Below the pieces are notes generated by a model, which saw only the letters and a list, made by a program, of their open reading frames with translations, was not told the DNA's origin and ran no database searches. The position numbers were made by a program, and so were the translations under genes. From assembly GCF_031626875.1 (NCBI RefSeq), contig NZ_JANDMF010000020.1:1-64000 (forward strand): a stretch of 64,000 nt of DNA, in the 5' to 3' direction. Source of the stretch: Clostridium sp031626875. GTDB lineage: Bacteria; Bacillota; Clostridia; Clostridiales; Clostridiaceae. Positions 34,056 to 43,021 of this stretch are shown piece by piece. The number at the start of each line of letters is the position of its first letter. Within the stretch, counting starts at the first letter, position 1.

Positions 34056-36041
34056 TTAATTAACAGTTAAGTGCCAATCGCTATTGCTATTGTTATCCCA
34101 GTTTGATCCATTATTGAAACAGAAATCTAATTTTGTAGCAGAAGTAGGAATAGTTACTTTCCCTTCCCAAAAGCCATATGAATCTTTTGTCATAACAACA
34201 TCAGCTGGATTTATCCAACCATTATAGCCCCAGTGAAGAGTTACCTTGCTAGAATTAGTTAAGGTACCATTATAGTAAATTGTAAAACTACTTCCTTTTG
34301 TAAGTGTAGTGTTATCATAATCTACAGTATAGCCTACACGAGGCATGAAAGTTGTAGAAGATGATTTTATTGGAATATTCCAATTAGTTGATCCATTGTT
34401 ATCCCAGCTTGAACCATTTGTAAAGCAGAAATCTAATTTAGATTTTGTTGATGATGGAACAGTTAAAGTAATAGACCATTTGTTATTACCTTCGGAAGTC
34501 ATAGGAGCGTCAGTAGCTCCTGTAAAGCCATCATATCCATAATGTATTTTGACAGATGAAGAATTTTGAAGAGGTCTATTAGTGGAATCATAAGTTACTT
34601 TTACAGTTTGTCCAGCTATTGGAGTTGTAGGGCTCCAAGAAACTGTATCAACTGGATTAGGAGAATAATTATCAAGTACTATTACTGAACCTGCAGGAAT
34701 ATTTCCTGAAATAGTTCCATTAGAAACAGTTAATGTACAACTAGCACTACCTTGATTAGTATAAGTTCCATTTGCTAAATTAGTTGGGGAACTAATATAA
34801 GTATTTGAACCACTATTTACAATTACAGTACCTTTAGTTCCACGGTCAATTAGCATAGTAGAACTATTGTTTGTCCATCTTAAATATTCAGGTTGTCCAA
34901 CCATAGCGTTACGGAATTTATTTATTGCAACTATATCGGCATCTTTCCATAAAGAATCACCTTCATTACCAATAGAACTAGTAGGCCTGTTAAAGAATAA
35001 AGGTGTAGCACTATTTCGAGCTGCAGCAATGGCCCAACCTAATTTTATTTGATTAGTAGTTAAGCCTTTAGTTGTTCCATCTTCATAGGTATCATGAGTT
35101 TCCACAAAATCTACAGCTTTATTGGAATCGATTCCGGAAAAGCCAGTACCAATTGAGCTTAAGTTGTTAGAATTTATTGCATTTCTTAAAGAATAACCAT
35201 AAGAACTAGCTGTAACATTCATAAAAGATTCATATGCTGAAACATTATCAACTTTTCCATCTTGTAAGATTTCACCATATATAAATAAGTTTGATTTATT
35301 GTTTAAATTACCTAATACATTAGTCCAATAGTTACCTGACCAAGACTGATTGACATCTAGTCCTATATTTGTTTCAATATGTTTAGCAGCATCAAAACGA
35401 AAACCATCAGCTCCAGCAGCTACACATTGATTCAAGAAAGAAATTGCTTTGCTTTGAACTTCAGGGTTTTGTGTATTTAAATCAGGCATACCAATACCAA
35501 GTTGTGTTATATCATATCTATTATTCCAGTTACTACATTGACCTTTATTATGATAATAGTTAGAATTCTTAAAGCTAGAATCAACTTGATTAGCTAAAGA
35601 TTCTCCAGTACCAGCCATATGATTCATTACCACATCAACAATAATGCTAATTCCATATTTCTCAGCCTCAGTACAAAGTGACTTAAAATCATCATAGCTT
35701 CCAAGTTGTGAATTACCAATAGATTGATTTGTTGGTTGATACAATAACCACCATTTACTTGGATCAGTACTTGATTCTTTAGTTCCTTGTACAGGAGAAA
35801 CTTGAATTGATTTATATCCAGCAGTTGCTATATTTGATAATTCGCTTTTTATTGTGTTAAAAGACCAATCAAAAGCATGAAGAATAGCTCCATCCTTAGT
35901 ATTTGTTGGCAAGCTTACATTGTCAGCAGCATAGGCTACACTTGAAATATTATTAACAAGTTTATCTTGAGGGTAGAAGAAAAAGGTTAGATTTAAAGCT
36001 AAACCAGCAGCAATTAATTTAGATATTAATTTTTTACGCAT
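34056..36041 (-). CDS. amyE: secreted AmyE-type alpha-amylase with two starch-binding modules
   Basis: 661 residues. The signal peptide MRKKLISKLIAAGLALNLTF ends at SVAYA-ADN (about residue 39). The GH13 catalytic domain has Asp217 (GFRFDAAKH), Glu257 (IYGEILQ) and Asp317 (VETHD). Two C-terminal CBM25/26-like modules (about 465-560 and 570-661) have the pattern HYGYDGF...LDFCFTNGSSWDNN. It hydrolyses extracellular starch. The frame is open from 36062, but ATG 36041 follows GGAGTG and starts the signal peptide. A cre-like site at 36080 and promoter at 36310 indicate catabolite repression. Confidence 0.92.
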   Translation of the reverse strand: MRKKLISKLIAAGLALNLTFFFYPQDKLVNNISSVAYAADNVSLPTNTKDGAILHAFDWSFNTIKSELSNIATAGYKSIQVSPVQGTKESSTDPSKWWLLYQPTNQSIGNSQLGSYDDFKSLCTEAEKYGISIIVDVVMNHMAGTGESLANQVDSSFKNSNYYHNKGQCSNWNNRYDITQLGIGMPDLNTQNPEVQSKAISFLNQCVAAGADGFRFDAAKHIETNIGLDVNQSWSGNYWTNVLGNLNNKSNLFIYGEILQDGKVDNVSAYESFMNVTASSYGYSLRNAINSNNLSSIGTGFSGIDSNKAVDFVETHDTYEDGTTKGLTTNQIKLGWAIAAARNSATPLFFNRPTSSIGNEGDSLWKDADIVAINKFRNAMVGQPEYLRWTNNSSTMLIDRGTKGTVIVNSGSNTYISSPTNLANGTYTNQGSASCTLTVSNGTISGNIPAGSVIVLDNYSPNPVDTVSWSPTTPIAGQTVKVTYDSTNRPLQNSSSVKIHYGYDGFTGATDAPMTSEGNNKWSITLTVPSSTKSKLDFCFTNGSSWDNNGSTNWNIPIKSSSTTFMPRVGYTVDYDNTTLTKGSSFTIYYNGTLTNSSKVTLHWGYNGWINPADVVMTKDSYGFWEGKVTIPTSATKLDFCFNNGSNWDNNSNSDWHLTVN

Positions 36042-36079
36042 GAATATACACACTCCAATCATAAAGTTTTAAATAAATG

Positions 36080-36093
36080 AGAAACCGTTTGCA
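36080..36093 (-). promoter_or_regulatory. cre site upstream of the secreted amylase
   Basis: On the minus strand TGCAAACGGTTTCT matches the relaxed CcpA consensus TGNAANCGNWNNCW at every fixed position. It lies about 40 bases upstream of the start codon, downstream of the predicted transcription start (roadblock position). Confidence 0.75.
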
Positions 36094-36279
36094 CAAAAGT
36101 GTGAAATAAACTAATTAAAAAAGGTCACCTCCTTTAAATAAAAATAAAGTGAGATACACTAGGAGTCTAATAAAGTGAGAATATATTTAGAGTGAATAAA
36201 GATGTGTATATTAAAGTTTATATTTAGGTTATCCAAAAGCGTAACTCTAAAATTAAAATGTAGTCTGAATAAAAAAGTT

Positions 36280-36337
36280 TGTATACGGTTACTCTAGGCT
36301 ATATACCAAATTTTATCACAAATTTGGTGGTAGTCAA
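36280..36337 (-). promoter_or_regulatory. amylase promoter with palindrome and second cre-like site
   Basis: Minus strand: TTGACT (36332-36337), 16 bases, TAAAAT (36310-36315). ACCAAATTT-TATCAC-AAATTTGGT (36305-36328) is a perfect 9-bp-arm palindrome over the -10. TGTATACGGTTACT (36280-36293) is a cre-like sequence with one mismatch. The leader to the start codon is about 240-260 bases. Confidence 0.65.
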
Positions 36338-36384
36338 TAGGTTCATGTTAAAAATAGATAAAATTAACATAAATTACATACATA

Positions 36385-36483
36385 CTAATTAATAGTTAAA
36401 GGCCAATCATTATTAAATTTATTATCTAAACTTGCCCCATAAGTAAAAGAAAAATCTAACTTTGTAGCAGAAGATAGAATTAT
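36385..36483 (-). pseudogene. 3' remnant of a third amylase (starch-binding module end)
   Basis: Minus-strand frame ILSSATKLDFSFTYGASLDN, then FNNDWPLTIN and stop, is clearly homologous to the last 30 residues of the secreted amylase (ATKLDFCFNNGSNWDNN...DWHLTVN). Nothing of the catalytic domain remains. It ends against the stop codon of the TetR gene at 36480, marking a recombination junction. Confidence 0.82.
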
Positions 36484-37067
36484 TCTTTTATTACACCATT
36501 ATATATTAAGAATATTACATTACTTATAAAAATAGATAATTCCTCAGGAGATTCTTTCATATCACTTCTAAGCCATTTTTGAATAATACCAAGCTGAGCA
36601 GAGGAAGCAAGGGGAGCAATATACTTTATAGGCATCTTTTCAATATCATTATTTATAGAAATATTATTAGCTAGTGAATTTTCAATAAAAGTTTTTAGCT
36701 TCATTTGAAAATTTAAGTCACCATTAGGGCCTAATAAAATTTTGATAAAATCAGAATTTTCTTTGATATAGATATATACAGAAGTGAAGAGATGTTGCAA
36801 TGTTTCTTTATTTGAAGGTAATATAAAACCTTTATCTAATTTTTTTAGCTCATTATTTAAAATTTCATGAAGCTCATCTAAAATTTCATTTTCTTTTTGT
36901 TCAAGCAAATCATATTTATCTCTAAAATGAAGATAAAAAGTGCCTCTATTAATATCTAACTTTTCAGTTAAATCCTTAACAGTTATTTTTTCAAAATCTT
37001 TTTCTGACATTAACTTAATTAATGCATCTTCTATTAACTTTTTTGTTTTATTGCTTTTTTTCTTCAT
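36480..37067 (-). CDS. TetR/AcrR family regulator
   Basis: 195 residues. The HTH near residues 22-50 reads ITVKDLTEKLDINRGTFYLHF with RDKYDLLE, typical of TetR regulators with a TetR_C_8-like C-terminal domain. It is divergent from an ABC-2 exporter operon, the usual arrangement for local control. The last residues (GVIKE) end where the amylase remnant begins, so the natural C-terminus might be slightly altered. A 16-bp palindrome lies at 37112-37127 between it and the exporter. Confidence 0.85.
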   Translation of the reverse strand: MKKKSNKTKKLIEDALIKLMSEKDFEKITVKDLTEKLDINRGTFYLHFRDKYDLLEQKENEILDELHEILNNELKKLDKGFILPSNKETLQHLFTSVYIYIKENSDFIKILLGPNGDLNFQMKLKTFIENSLANNISINNDIEKMPIKYIAPLASSAQLGIIQKWLRSDMKESPEELSIFISNVIFLIYNGVIKE

Positions 37068-37111
37068 AAAATTACCTCCAAAAGTAGAATACTAAACATA
37101 TTATTATTTTG

Positions 37112-37127
37112 TGTTTATAAATGAACA
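37112..37127. promoter_or_regulatory. candidate TetR operator
   Basis: TGTTTATAAATGAACA, arms with one mismatch, lies in the divergent region between tetR and the ABC exporter. Confidence 0.45.
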
Positions 37128-37219
37128 TTTTGTACTGTGATGATTATTGTTTATACCCATTACTTAATTATAATGAAATTAATGGCAAACAAGCAATAGT
37201 TAAAGTTAAGGAGGAAAAT

Positions 37220-37921
37220 ATGAATATTGTAAAAGTTTCAAATGTAGTTAAAAAATATTCAAATGTAATCATATTGAATAAGATAAACTTAGATGTTAAA
37301 GAAGGAGAAATTATAGGATTAATAGGTCCATCAGGTTCAGGAAAAACTACATTAGTTAAATCTATAATGGGAATGGAGAAAATAGATAGTGGAGAAGTTA
37401 ATGTTCTAGATGAAAAGATACCCAATCTTAAAATTCTTAAAAACATTGGATATATGGCACAATCAGATGCCTTATATGAAGAGTTGACAGGAAAAGAAAA
37501 TTTAGAGTTTTTTGCAAGGTTATTTAGATTAAATAAAAAGAAAATTAAAAAAAGAGTAGAATATACATCAAAACTTGTTAATCTTGAAAATGATTTATCA
37601 AAGAGAGTAAGTAATTATTCTGGTGGGATGAAAAGAAGACTATCTTTAGCAGCTTCTTTAATACAGGATCCTAAAATCTTAATATTAGATGAACCAACTG
37701 TTGGTATTGATCCAAAACTTAGATTTAGTATATGGAAGGAACTAAAAACACTAAAATCTGAAGGGAAAACGATAATAGTAACAACCCATGTTATAGATGA
37801 AGCAGAGAAATGTGATAAATTAGCTTTGATCAGAGATGGGGAAATAATGGCTGTTGGTAGTGTAGAGGAATTAAAAGAAAAATTTAAAGTGAATACTGTA
37901 GAAGAAATTTTTATTTTATAG
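37220..37921 (+). CDS. ABC transporter ATP-binding protein
   Basis: 233 residues. Walker A GPSGSGKTT, Q-loop YMAQSDALYEELTG, signature NYSGGMKRRLSLAASL, Walker B ILILDEPTVGID and H-loop TTHVIDE mark an ABC-2 exporter ATPase of the drug/Na+ type. The frame is open from 37121, but AAGGAGG right before ATG 37220 and family alignment set the start. It forms an operon with the permease 16 bp downstream, controlled by the divergent TetR (inference). Confidence 0.92.
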   Translation: MNIVKVSNVVKKYSNVIILNKINLDVKEGEIIGLIGPSGSGKTTLVKSIMGMEKIDSGEVNVLDEKIPNLKILKNIGYMAQSDALYEELTGKENLEFFARLFRLNKKKIKKRVEYTSKLVNLENDLSKRVSNYSGGMKRRLSLAASLIQDPKILILDEPTVGIDPKLRFSIWKELKTLKSEGKTIIVTTHVIDEAEKCDKLALIRDGEIMAVGSVEELKEKFKVNTVEEIFIL

Positions 37922-37937
37922 TAAAGGGGATAGAGAC

Positions 37938-39017
37938 ATGATAGTAATAGCATTAGTAAAGAGAATAATAATTCAAACTTTAAGAGATAAAAGAACATTA
38001 GCTCTTATGATGATAGCTCCTTTAGTTCTTTTAACTTTAATGAATTTTTTGCTTACCTCTAATGAAACATCTAATTTAAAGGTAGGAGTCTATAAAACTA
38101 GCGATAATTTTAATGAAGAATTAGTGTCAAATGATATAGAAATTGTAAGATATGATGATGATAAAGATTTAAAAGAAAAAATAATAGGAGATAAATTACA
38201 AGCTTTTATAGAAAATGATAATGAAAAATTATATATAACCTATGAAAATAGTAACCCTACAGATACAACTCAAGTAAAAGCAAAGGTGCAAGGGGCTTTA
38301 GCAAAGATTCAAGCATCTAGTTTAAAAGAAATGGTTCAAAGAGTAGATAAAAATATTTTATCTGATAAAGGTAGTATTTCAATAGAAAATAGTTATATTT
38401 ATGGGGATGAAAGTTTAGCTTTCTTTGATACTATTAGTCCAATACTTATAGGTTTTTTTGTATTTTTCTTTGTATTTTTAATATCAGGAATATCTTTATT
38501 GAAAGAAAGAACTTCAAAGACTTTAGAAAAAATATTAGCAACATCAATTAAAAGAAGAGAAATAATATTTGGATATCTTTTGGGATATGGAATATTTGCT
38601 ATTATACAAACTGTGATAGTAGTTTTCTTTTCAATTTATGTCCTTAATATACGAATGGAAGGTAACATTCTATTAATGCTTCTAACTAATATAATTATAG
38701 CATTTGTAGCTTTGTCATTAGGAATATTATTATCAACATTTGCTAATTCAGAATTTCAGATGATGCAATTTATTCCTATTGTGGTGATTCCCCAAATATT
38801 TTTTACTGGGCTTATACCTGTAGAGAATATGGAAACTTGGCTTCAAAAGGTTGCTCATATAATGCCTTTATATTATGGCGCTCAGGCTCTTCAGGGGATA
38901 ATGATTAAATCTTATGAATTTAAGGATATACAATTTTATTTATTTATTCTACTTTTATTTGCAGTGGCATTTTGTATACTAAATATTTTAGGATTAAAGA
39001 GATATAGAAAAATTTAA
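37938..39017 (+). CDS. ABC-2 type transporter permease
   Basis: 359 residues. One N-terminal membrane helix (about 24-42), an extracytoplasmic domain of about 130 residues (YKTSDNFNEEL...), then five to six helices from about residue 170 with the ABC-2 hallmark LLKERTSKTLEKILATSIKRREIIFGYLLGYG and MPLYYGAQALQGIM. It partners the upstream ATPase in a drug or peptide exporter. Confidence 0.88.
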   Translation: MIVIALVKRIIIQTLRDKRTLALMMIAPLVLLTLMNFLLTSNETSNLKVGVYKTSDNFNEELVSNDIEIVRYDDDKDLKEKIIGDKLQAFIENDNEKLYITYENSNPTDTTQVKAKVQGALAKIQASSLKEMVQRVDKNILSDKGSISIENSYIYGDESLAFFDTISPILIGFFVFFFVFLISGISLLKERTSKTLEKILATSIKRREIIFGYLLGYGIFAIIQTVIVVFFSIYVLNIRMEGNILLMLLTNIIIAFVALSLGILLSTFANSEFQMMQFIPIVVIPQIFFTGLIPVENMETWLQKVAHIMPLYYGAQALQGIMIKSYEFKDIQFYLFILLLFAVAFCILNILGLKRYRKI

Positions 39018-39022
39018 CAAAA

Positions 39023-39058
39023 AATACTTCCTCAGAAGATTATTATTGAGGAAGTATT
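39023..39058. terminator. bidirectional terminator
   Basis: A 12-bp perfect stem AATACTTCCTCA (39023-39034) with 39047-39058. The A-run before it gives a T-run on the minus strand for kdgT. Confidence 0.85.
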
Positions 39059-39068
39059 AAAACTAATC

Positions 39069-40082
39069 TTAAGTATCTAAATTACTTTCTTCAAGTGGTT
39101 TTAGATCATATTTAGCTGGTTTTATAGGTAAGCCCTTAGCACGTGCTCTTTTTTCAAAATACATAGTAACAAAAGGCGTTAATATAGATGTTACAAGTAC
39201 ACAAGTTGCAACAATAGCAGTAGCAGAGTTTGCAACTGGTTCAAATTGAGGATTTGATTGTGCAATAGCAAAAGGAACAGCTACAGCAGCACCAGCTGTT
39301 GAAGATGCAGCCCAACCTGCAACACCGTCAGAACCAGTAACAAATCTATCAACAAGGGACAATATTCCTCCAGAAATAAATACAACTGCAATTCCCATAA
39401 TTATGCCCATTAATCCAGATTGAATAATCATTCCAAAGTTTAGATTAAATCCTAATGTTAGTGCAAAGAATGGAATTAAACCAGATACTAATGGAGCAAA
39501 CATTTTACGAAATTCTTTATCTAAAGTGCCAAGGGTAATGCCTAATATGAAAGGTATTAATGTAGAAACTAAGGTTGGCCATGGGAAAGAAGCGATTCCT
39601 GCAACTCCTAAAGCAACCATTGTCATAAATGGACCTGATTCTATACTGATAAATGGGAATCCAGCTGCATCCTCTTTTCTGTTTAGAGATGTCATTAAGG
39701 CTAGGTAAAGTCCACCATTCGTCTCATTAAATGAAGCTATAATAGCTAGTACAGAAAGTCCTGAAAGTACACCAGTTTGGATACCGTTTTCAGGAAGTAT
39801 ATGAGAAGCTAGTACACCTAATAAAGATGCTAATAAAACCTTTACAACTAAAAGAGAAAGACCTTTCTTAGCTATATAGCCAGAAGTTCTCAAATCAATA
39901 GTTGTGCCAATTGAGAAAAAGAAAATAAATAATATAACTGATGTACCAGTTAAAAAGCTACCTGTAAACCCTCCAAAAAAAGTATTTACATCTGGCCATA
40001 ATGTTTTAAGTAGTGCACCAAGAAATAAAGGTATAAGCATCATACCACCAGGTATTTTTTCAATGTTTTGTTTAATCTTCAT
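39069..40082 (-). CDS. kdgT: 2-keto-3-deoxygluconate permease
   Basis: 337 residues with about 10 membrane helices and the KdgT family segments IPGGMMLIPLFLGALL, FFSIGTTIDLRTSG, FNETNGGLYLALM and ASSTAGAAVAVPFAIA. It imports 2-keto-3-deoxygluconate, a product of pectin/uronate breakdown, by H+ symport. Ribosome site AGGAGGG. Monocistronic. A cre-like site lies 31-44 bases upstream. Functionally linked with dhuI-like and kdgF genes at 51.6-52.7 kb. Confidence 0.93.
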   Translation of the reverse strand: MKIKQNIEKIPGGMMLIPLFLGALLKTLWPDVNTFFGGFTGSFLTGTSVILFIFFFSIGTTIDLRTSGYIAKKGLSLLVVKVLLASLLGVLASHILPENGIQTGVLSGLSVLAIIASFNETNGGLYLALMTSLNRKEDAAGFPFISIESGPFMTMVALGVAGIASFPWPTLVSTLIPFILGITLGTLDKEFRKMFAPLVSGLIPFFALTLGFNLNFGMIIQSGLMGIIMGIAVVFISGGILSLVDRFVTGSDGVAGWAASSTAGAAVAVPFAIAQSNPQFEPVANSATAIVATCVLVTSILTPFVTMYFEKRARAKGLPIKPAKYDLKPLEESNLDT

Positions 40083-40112
40083 GTTTTCCCTCCTAAAAAG
40101 TAATAATTACTT

Positions 40113-40126
40113 TGATAACGTTTTAG
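40113..40126 (-). promoter_or_regulatory. cre-like site upstream of kdgT
   Basis: On the minus strand CTAAAACGTTATCA has AAACGTT core and TCA end of a cre site, with two mismatches at the first two positions of the consensus. Confidence 0.5.
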
Positions 40127-40437
40127 TAAAATTCAGACATAATTTACTTGTAATAAAACTAAATCAACTGATGTATTTTGAAAATATAATATAGCATTAT
40201 TGTTCTTGTATGCAAGTATTTCACTAATAGATAATATTTTACAGTATAAATAAATACAATTCAATATGATATGTCATATTATTGCAAAAATATAATTAAT
40301 ATATATGGATTATTAGTAAAAAGATTGAATTATATTTTTATCTATGTTTGAATCACTATGAAATATAAGTTATATTTGGTACAATTTAATACTGTAAAAA
40401 GATTATATTAATCTGAGTTTAGTTAAGGGGAATAGAT
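40127..40437. other. divergent intergenic region
   Basis: AT-rich region between kdgT and the bceRS-like operon. The only structure seen is the palindrome AATATGA-TATG-TCATATT at 40263-40280. No coding or RNA gene was recognised. Confidence 0.4.
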
Positions 40438-41106
40438 ATGTTTAAAATAATGATAGTTGAAGATAATGAAAAATTACAAAATGAAATAGCTAATTTGTTA
40501 GAACACAATGGATATTCAGCTATAAAAGTTAATGAATTTAATAATATAGTTAAAGATGTAAAAGATAAGAATCCACATTTGATTTTATTAGATATTAATT
40601 TACCTCATGATGATGGATTTAAAATATGTACACAAATACGTAGTTTTTCAAAGGTTCCAATTATATTTGTAACAAGTAGAAATACTGATATAGATGAGCT
40701 TATGAGTATAACTTTAGGTGGAGATGACTTTATTACAAAGCCATATAATAATCAAATTTTATTAGCAAGAATAGGGACACTTTTAAAGAGAGTTTATCCA
40801 AATAGTAGTTCAATTGATGTTATAGAGCATAATGGGGTTAAATTAAATATACTGTCTAGTGAAATAGAATATAGTAATAAGAAAGTTGAGCTCACAAAAA
40901 ATGAGTTGAAAATACTTCATTATTTAATAATTAATAAAGGGAAGATAGTATCTAGGGTAGATATTATGGAAAATCTATGGGATAGTGCTATGTTTATAAA
41001 TGATAATACCCTTACTGTTAACATAACTAGACTTAGAAATAAGTGTGAAGAGATTGGAGTTAGCGATTTTATAAAAACTAAAAGAGGACAAGGTTATATA
41101 GTATGA
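40438..41106 (+). CDS. bceR: BceR-type response regulator
   Basis: 222 residues. The receiver domain has Asp52 (LILLDINLPHDDG) and the DDFITKPYNN lysine. The C-terminal OmpR winged helix has ELTKNELKILHYLI and NDNTLTVNITRLRNK, typical of Bce-type regulators. It overlaps the kinase start (ATGA). Bce regulators bind TNACA-N4-TGTAA; exactly this sequence lies upstream of the bceAB-like genes at 43475. Confidence 0.9.
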   Translation: MFKIMIVEDNEKLQNEIANLLEHNGYSAIKVNEFNNIVKDVKDKNPHLILLDINLPHDDGFKICTQIRSFSKVPIIFVTSRNTDIDELMSITLGGDDFITKPYNNQILLARIGTLLKRVYPNSSSIDVIEHNGVKLNILSSEIEYSNKKVELTKNELKILHYLIINKGKIVSRVDIMENLWDSAMFINDNTLTVNITRLRNKCEEIGVSDFIKTKRGQGYIV

Positions 41107-42116
41107 ATATAGCAGATTATATTAAAAGTAGAGTAGGAAATATGCTGTTAAATTTTATAGAATTAATGACTTTAAGTATATTTCTTTTTAGTACAGGAAA
41201 TACATTTGATACAATAATCACTATAGTGGCCATTTGGATTGTGATATTTATGATTATATTTATATATGATTATAAAAAAAGAAAATTATACTATGATGAT
41301 TTATTAATGATAGCAGAAAAGTTAGATAAGAAATACCTTATAAGTGAAGTTATAGAGTATCCTCCTTTCTTAGATGCTAAACCCTATTATATACTAATGA
41401 AGAAATCTAGAAAGTCAATGCTTGAGGAAATAAATAAAATTAAAAGGCAACGTAAAGAGTATAAGGAATATATTGAACAGTGGATTCATGAAGTAAAAAC
41501 ACCAATATCAGCAATAAAGTTAATTGGAGAAAATAATAAAACAAACGTTTCAAGAGGTATATTAGAAGAACTTGAAAATATAGATAGATATGTTGAACAA
41601 GCTTTGTTTTTTGCAAGAAGTGAGGAGGTAGAGAAGGATTATCTTATAAAGGAAATTTCTTTAGAAACTTCAATAACTCAGGCAATTATAAGAAATAAGC
41701 ATATGTTCATTTTAAATAATATAGATGTGGAATTAAATGACATAGATAAAAATGTTTTTTCAGACAGTAAGTGGCTTGAATTTATAATAAATCAAATAGT
41801 AATTAACTCTATAAAGTATAGAAAAGAAGATTCCCCAAAGATTAATATTTGTACTAAGTATGTTAAAAATGGTATTCAGCTTATTGTTGAAGATAATGGC
41901 ATAGGAATAAATGATAATGAGATAAATCGTATTTTTGAAAAAGGTTTTACAGGAGAAAATGGAAGAATAAATGGAAAATCTACAGGGATAGGACTTTATC
42001 TTTGCAAAAAACTATGTGAAAAATTAGGTTTGTTAATAACTGTTGATTCAAAAATTAATGTATATACTAAAATAATAATTACTTTCCCAAAAGGAGAATT
42101 TTGTAAATATCCGTAG
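41103..42116 (+). CDS. bceS: BceS-type intramembrane-sensing histidine kinase
   Basis: 337 residues. Two closely spaced N-terminal helices (about 15-55) with almost no extracytoplasmic loop are the hallmark of intramembrane-sensing kinases. His129 lies in QWIHEVKTPISAIKL. The ATPase domain has NQIVINSIKYRK, EDNGIGI and STGIGLYLCKKL. Bce kinases do not sense antibiotics directly but through the BceAB transporter. It is translationally coupled to the regulator. Confidence 0.92.
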   Translation: MNIADYIKSRVGNMLLNFIELMTLSIFLFSTGNTFDTIITIVAIWIVIFMIIFIYDYKKRKLYYDDLLMIAEKLDKKYLISEVIEYPPFLDAKPYYILMKKSRKSMLEEINKIKRQRKEYKEYIEQWIHEVKTPISAIKLIGENNKTNVSRGILEELENIDRYVEQALFFARSEEVEKDYLIKEISLETSITQAIIRNKHMFILNNIDVELNDIDKNVFSDSKWLEFIINQIVINSIKYRKEDSPKINICTKYVKNGIQLIVEDNGIGINDNEINRIFEKGFTGENGRINGKSTGIGLYLCKKLCEKLGLLITVDSKINVYTKIIITFPKGEFCKYP

Positions 42117-42138
42117 CAGACTATTTTTTGTCTGCTAC
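42113..42138. terminator. short hairpin between convergent genes
   Basis: GTAGCAGAC (42113-42121) with 42130-42138, loop TATTTTTT; it includes the bceS stop codon. There is no outer T-run, so it is only a probable terminator. Confidence 0.55.
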
Positions 42139-42150
42139 AAACTAACTGAT

Positions 42151-42717
42151 TTATTGAAAAGTATGTCTATTAGTTTCATAATCACTTTCTAACATAGACA
42201 TAGTTATTACATCACAATAACGACCATTTAACAATTCTCCATCTCTTTTTACTCCTTCTTTTAAAAATCCTACTTTACGATATGCTTTTTGTGCTCTAAT
42301 ATTGAAAGAGTAAACCTCTAGCTCTATACGATGTAAATTTAGAGATTCAAATGCAAATTTAAAAATTAACTTCATTGCTTGTGTTCCATATCCATTTCCA
42401 CAAGATGAACTTTTAAATAAGGCAATACGAAAATTAGCCTTACGACTATATTTTTCGATTTCATTTAGTACAATTTCACCTAAAATAGCATTATTTTTAT
42501 CTAAAATTAGAAAGTCATATCTTGTATCATCATTTACTATATTAAAGACATAATTTTCTATCATATCTTTAGTAAATTTATCATTTGTACCTGTATAATA
42601 ATCGATATCTTCATCAGTTTCTTTAAATCCTGCTATAAAATATTTTTCTATATCTTCTGTTTGTATAAGTCTTAAATCAATTTTTTCACCTTGTAATATT
42701 ATATTTTTCAATTTCAT
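42151..42717 (-). CDS. GNAT family N-acetyltransferase (RimJ/RimL-like)
   Basis: 188 residues. The fold is recognised by IDLRLIQTEDIEKYF at the N-terminus, the acetyl-CoA-binding segment SSSCGNGYGTQAMKLIFKFAF, and LNLHRIELEVYSFNIRAQKAYRKVGF, typical of RimJ/RimL enzymes acting on amino groups of proteins or small molecules. It is inserted on the opposite strand between bceRS and bceAB. The ribosome site is weak (GGAG 13 bases upstream). Confidence 0.85.
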   Translation of the reverse strand: MKLKNIILQGEKIDLRLIQTEDIEKYFIAGFKETDEDIDYYTGTNDKFTKDMIENYVFNIVNDDTRYDFLILDKNNAILGEIVLNEIEKYSRKANFRIALFKSSSCGNGYGTQAMKLIFKFAFESLNLHRIELEVYSFNIRAQKAYRKVGFLKEGVKRDGELLNGRYCDVITMSMLESDYETNRHTFQ

Positions 42718-42885
42718 TTAATTTTCACTCTCCAAACTCTAGTATATTTAATTATATATTATAAATAAGAAAATTCATACATTTTTATCATATTGTAGAG
42801 AGAAGTTTTCATTTAAAGAAATCTAGATACTGAGCTATAAAAAACATTTATCAACTTAATAGGAAAGTTAGAAATGAAGATGCTT

Positions 42886-42915
42886 TCGACAAAATGCAAC
42901 AAAGAGTGTTATAAT
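42886..42915 (+). promoter_or_regulatory. promoter of the 43022 gene
   Basis: TCGACA (42886-42891), 18 bases, TATAAT (42910-42915). Confidence 0.65.
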
Positions 42916-42940
42916 GTTAATTTAAGTAATGTTGTTCAAG

Positions 42941-42996
42941 AATTTCATAGTAAATAGAAATAAGTTTCAAAAATTATTTCTATTTACTATGAAATT
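42941..42996 (+). repeat. 23-bp perfect inverted repeat in the 5' leader
   Basis: Arms 42941-42963 and 42974-42996 are exact complements over 23 bp (begins AATTTCATAGTAAATAG), with a 10-base loop GTTTCAAAAA. It lies between the predicted transcription start (about 42922) and the ribosome site at 43009, so the mRNA would begin with a very stable hairpin. Confidence 0.85.
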
Positions 42997-43021
42997 AGGT
43001 ACTGAAATGGGGGATATTATT

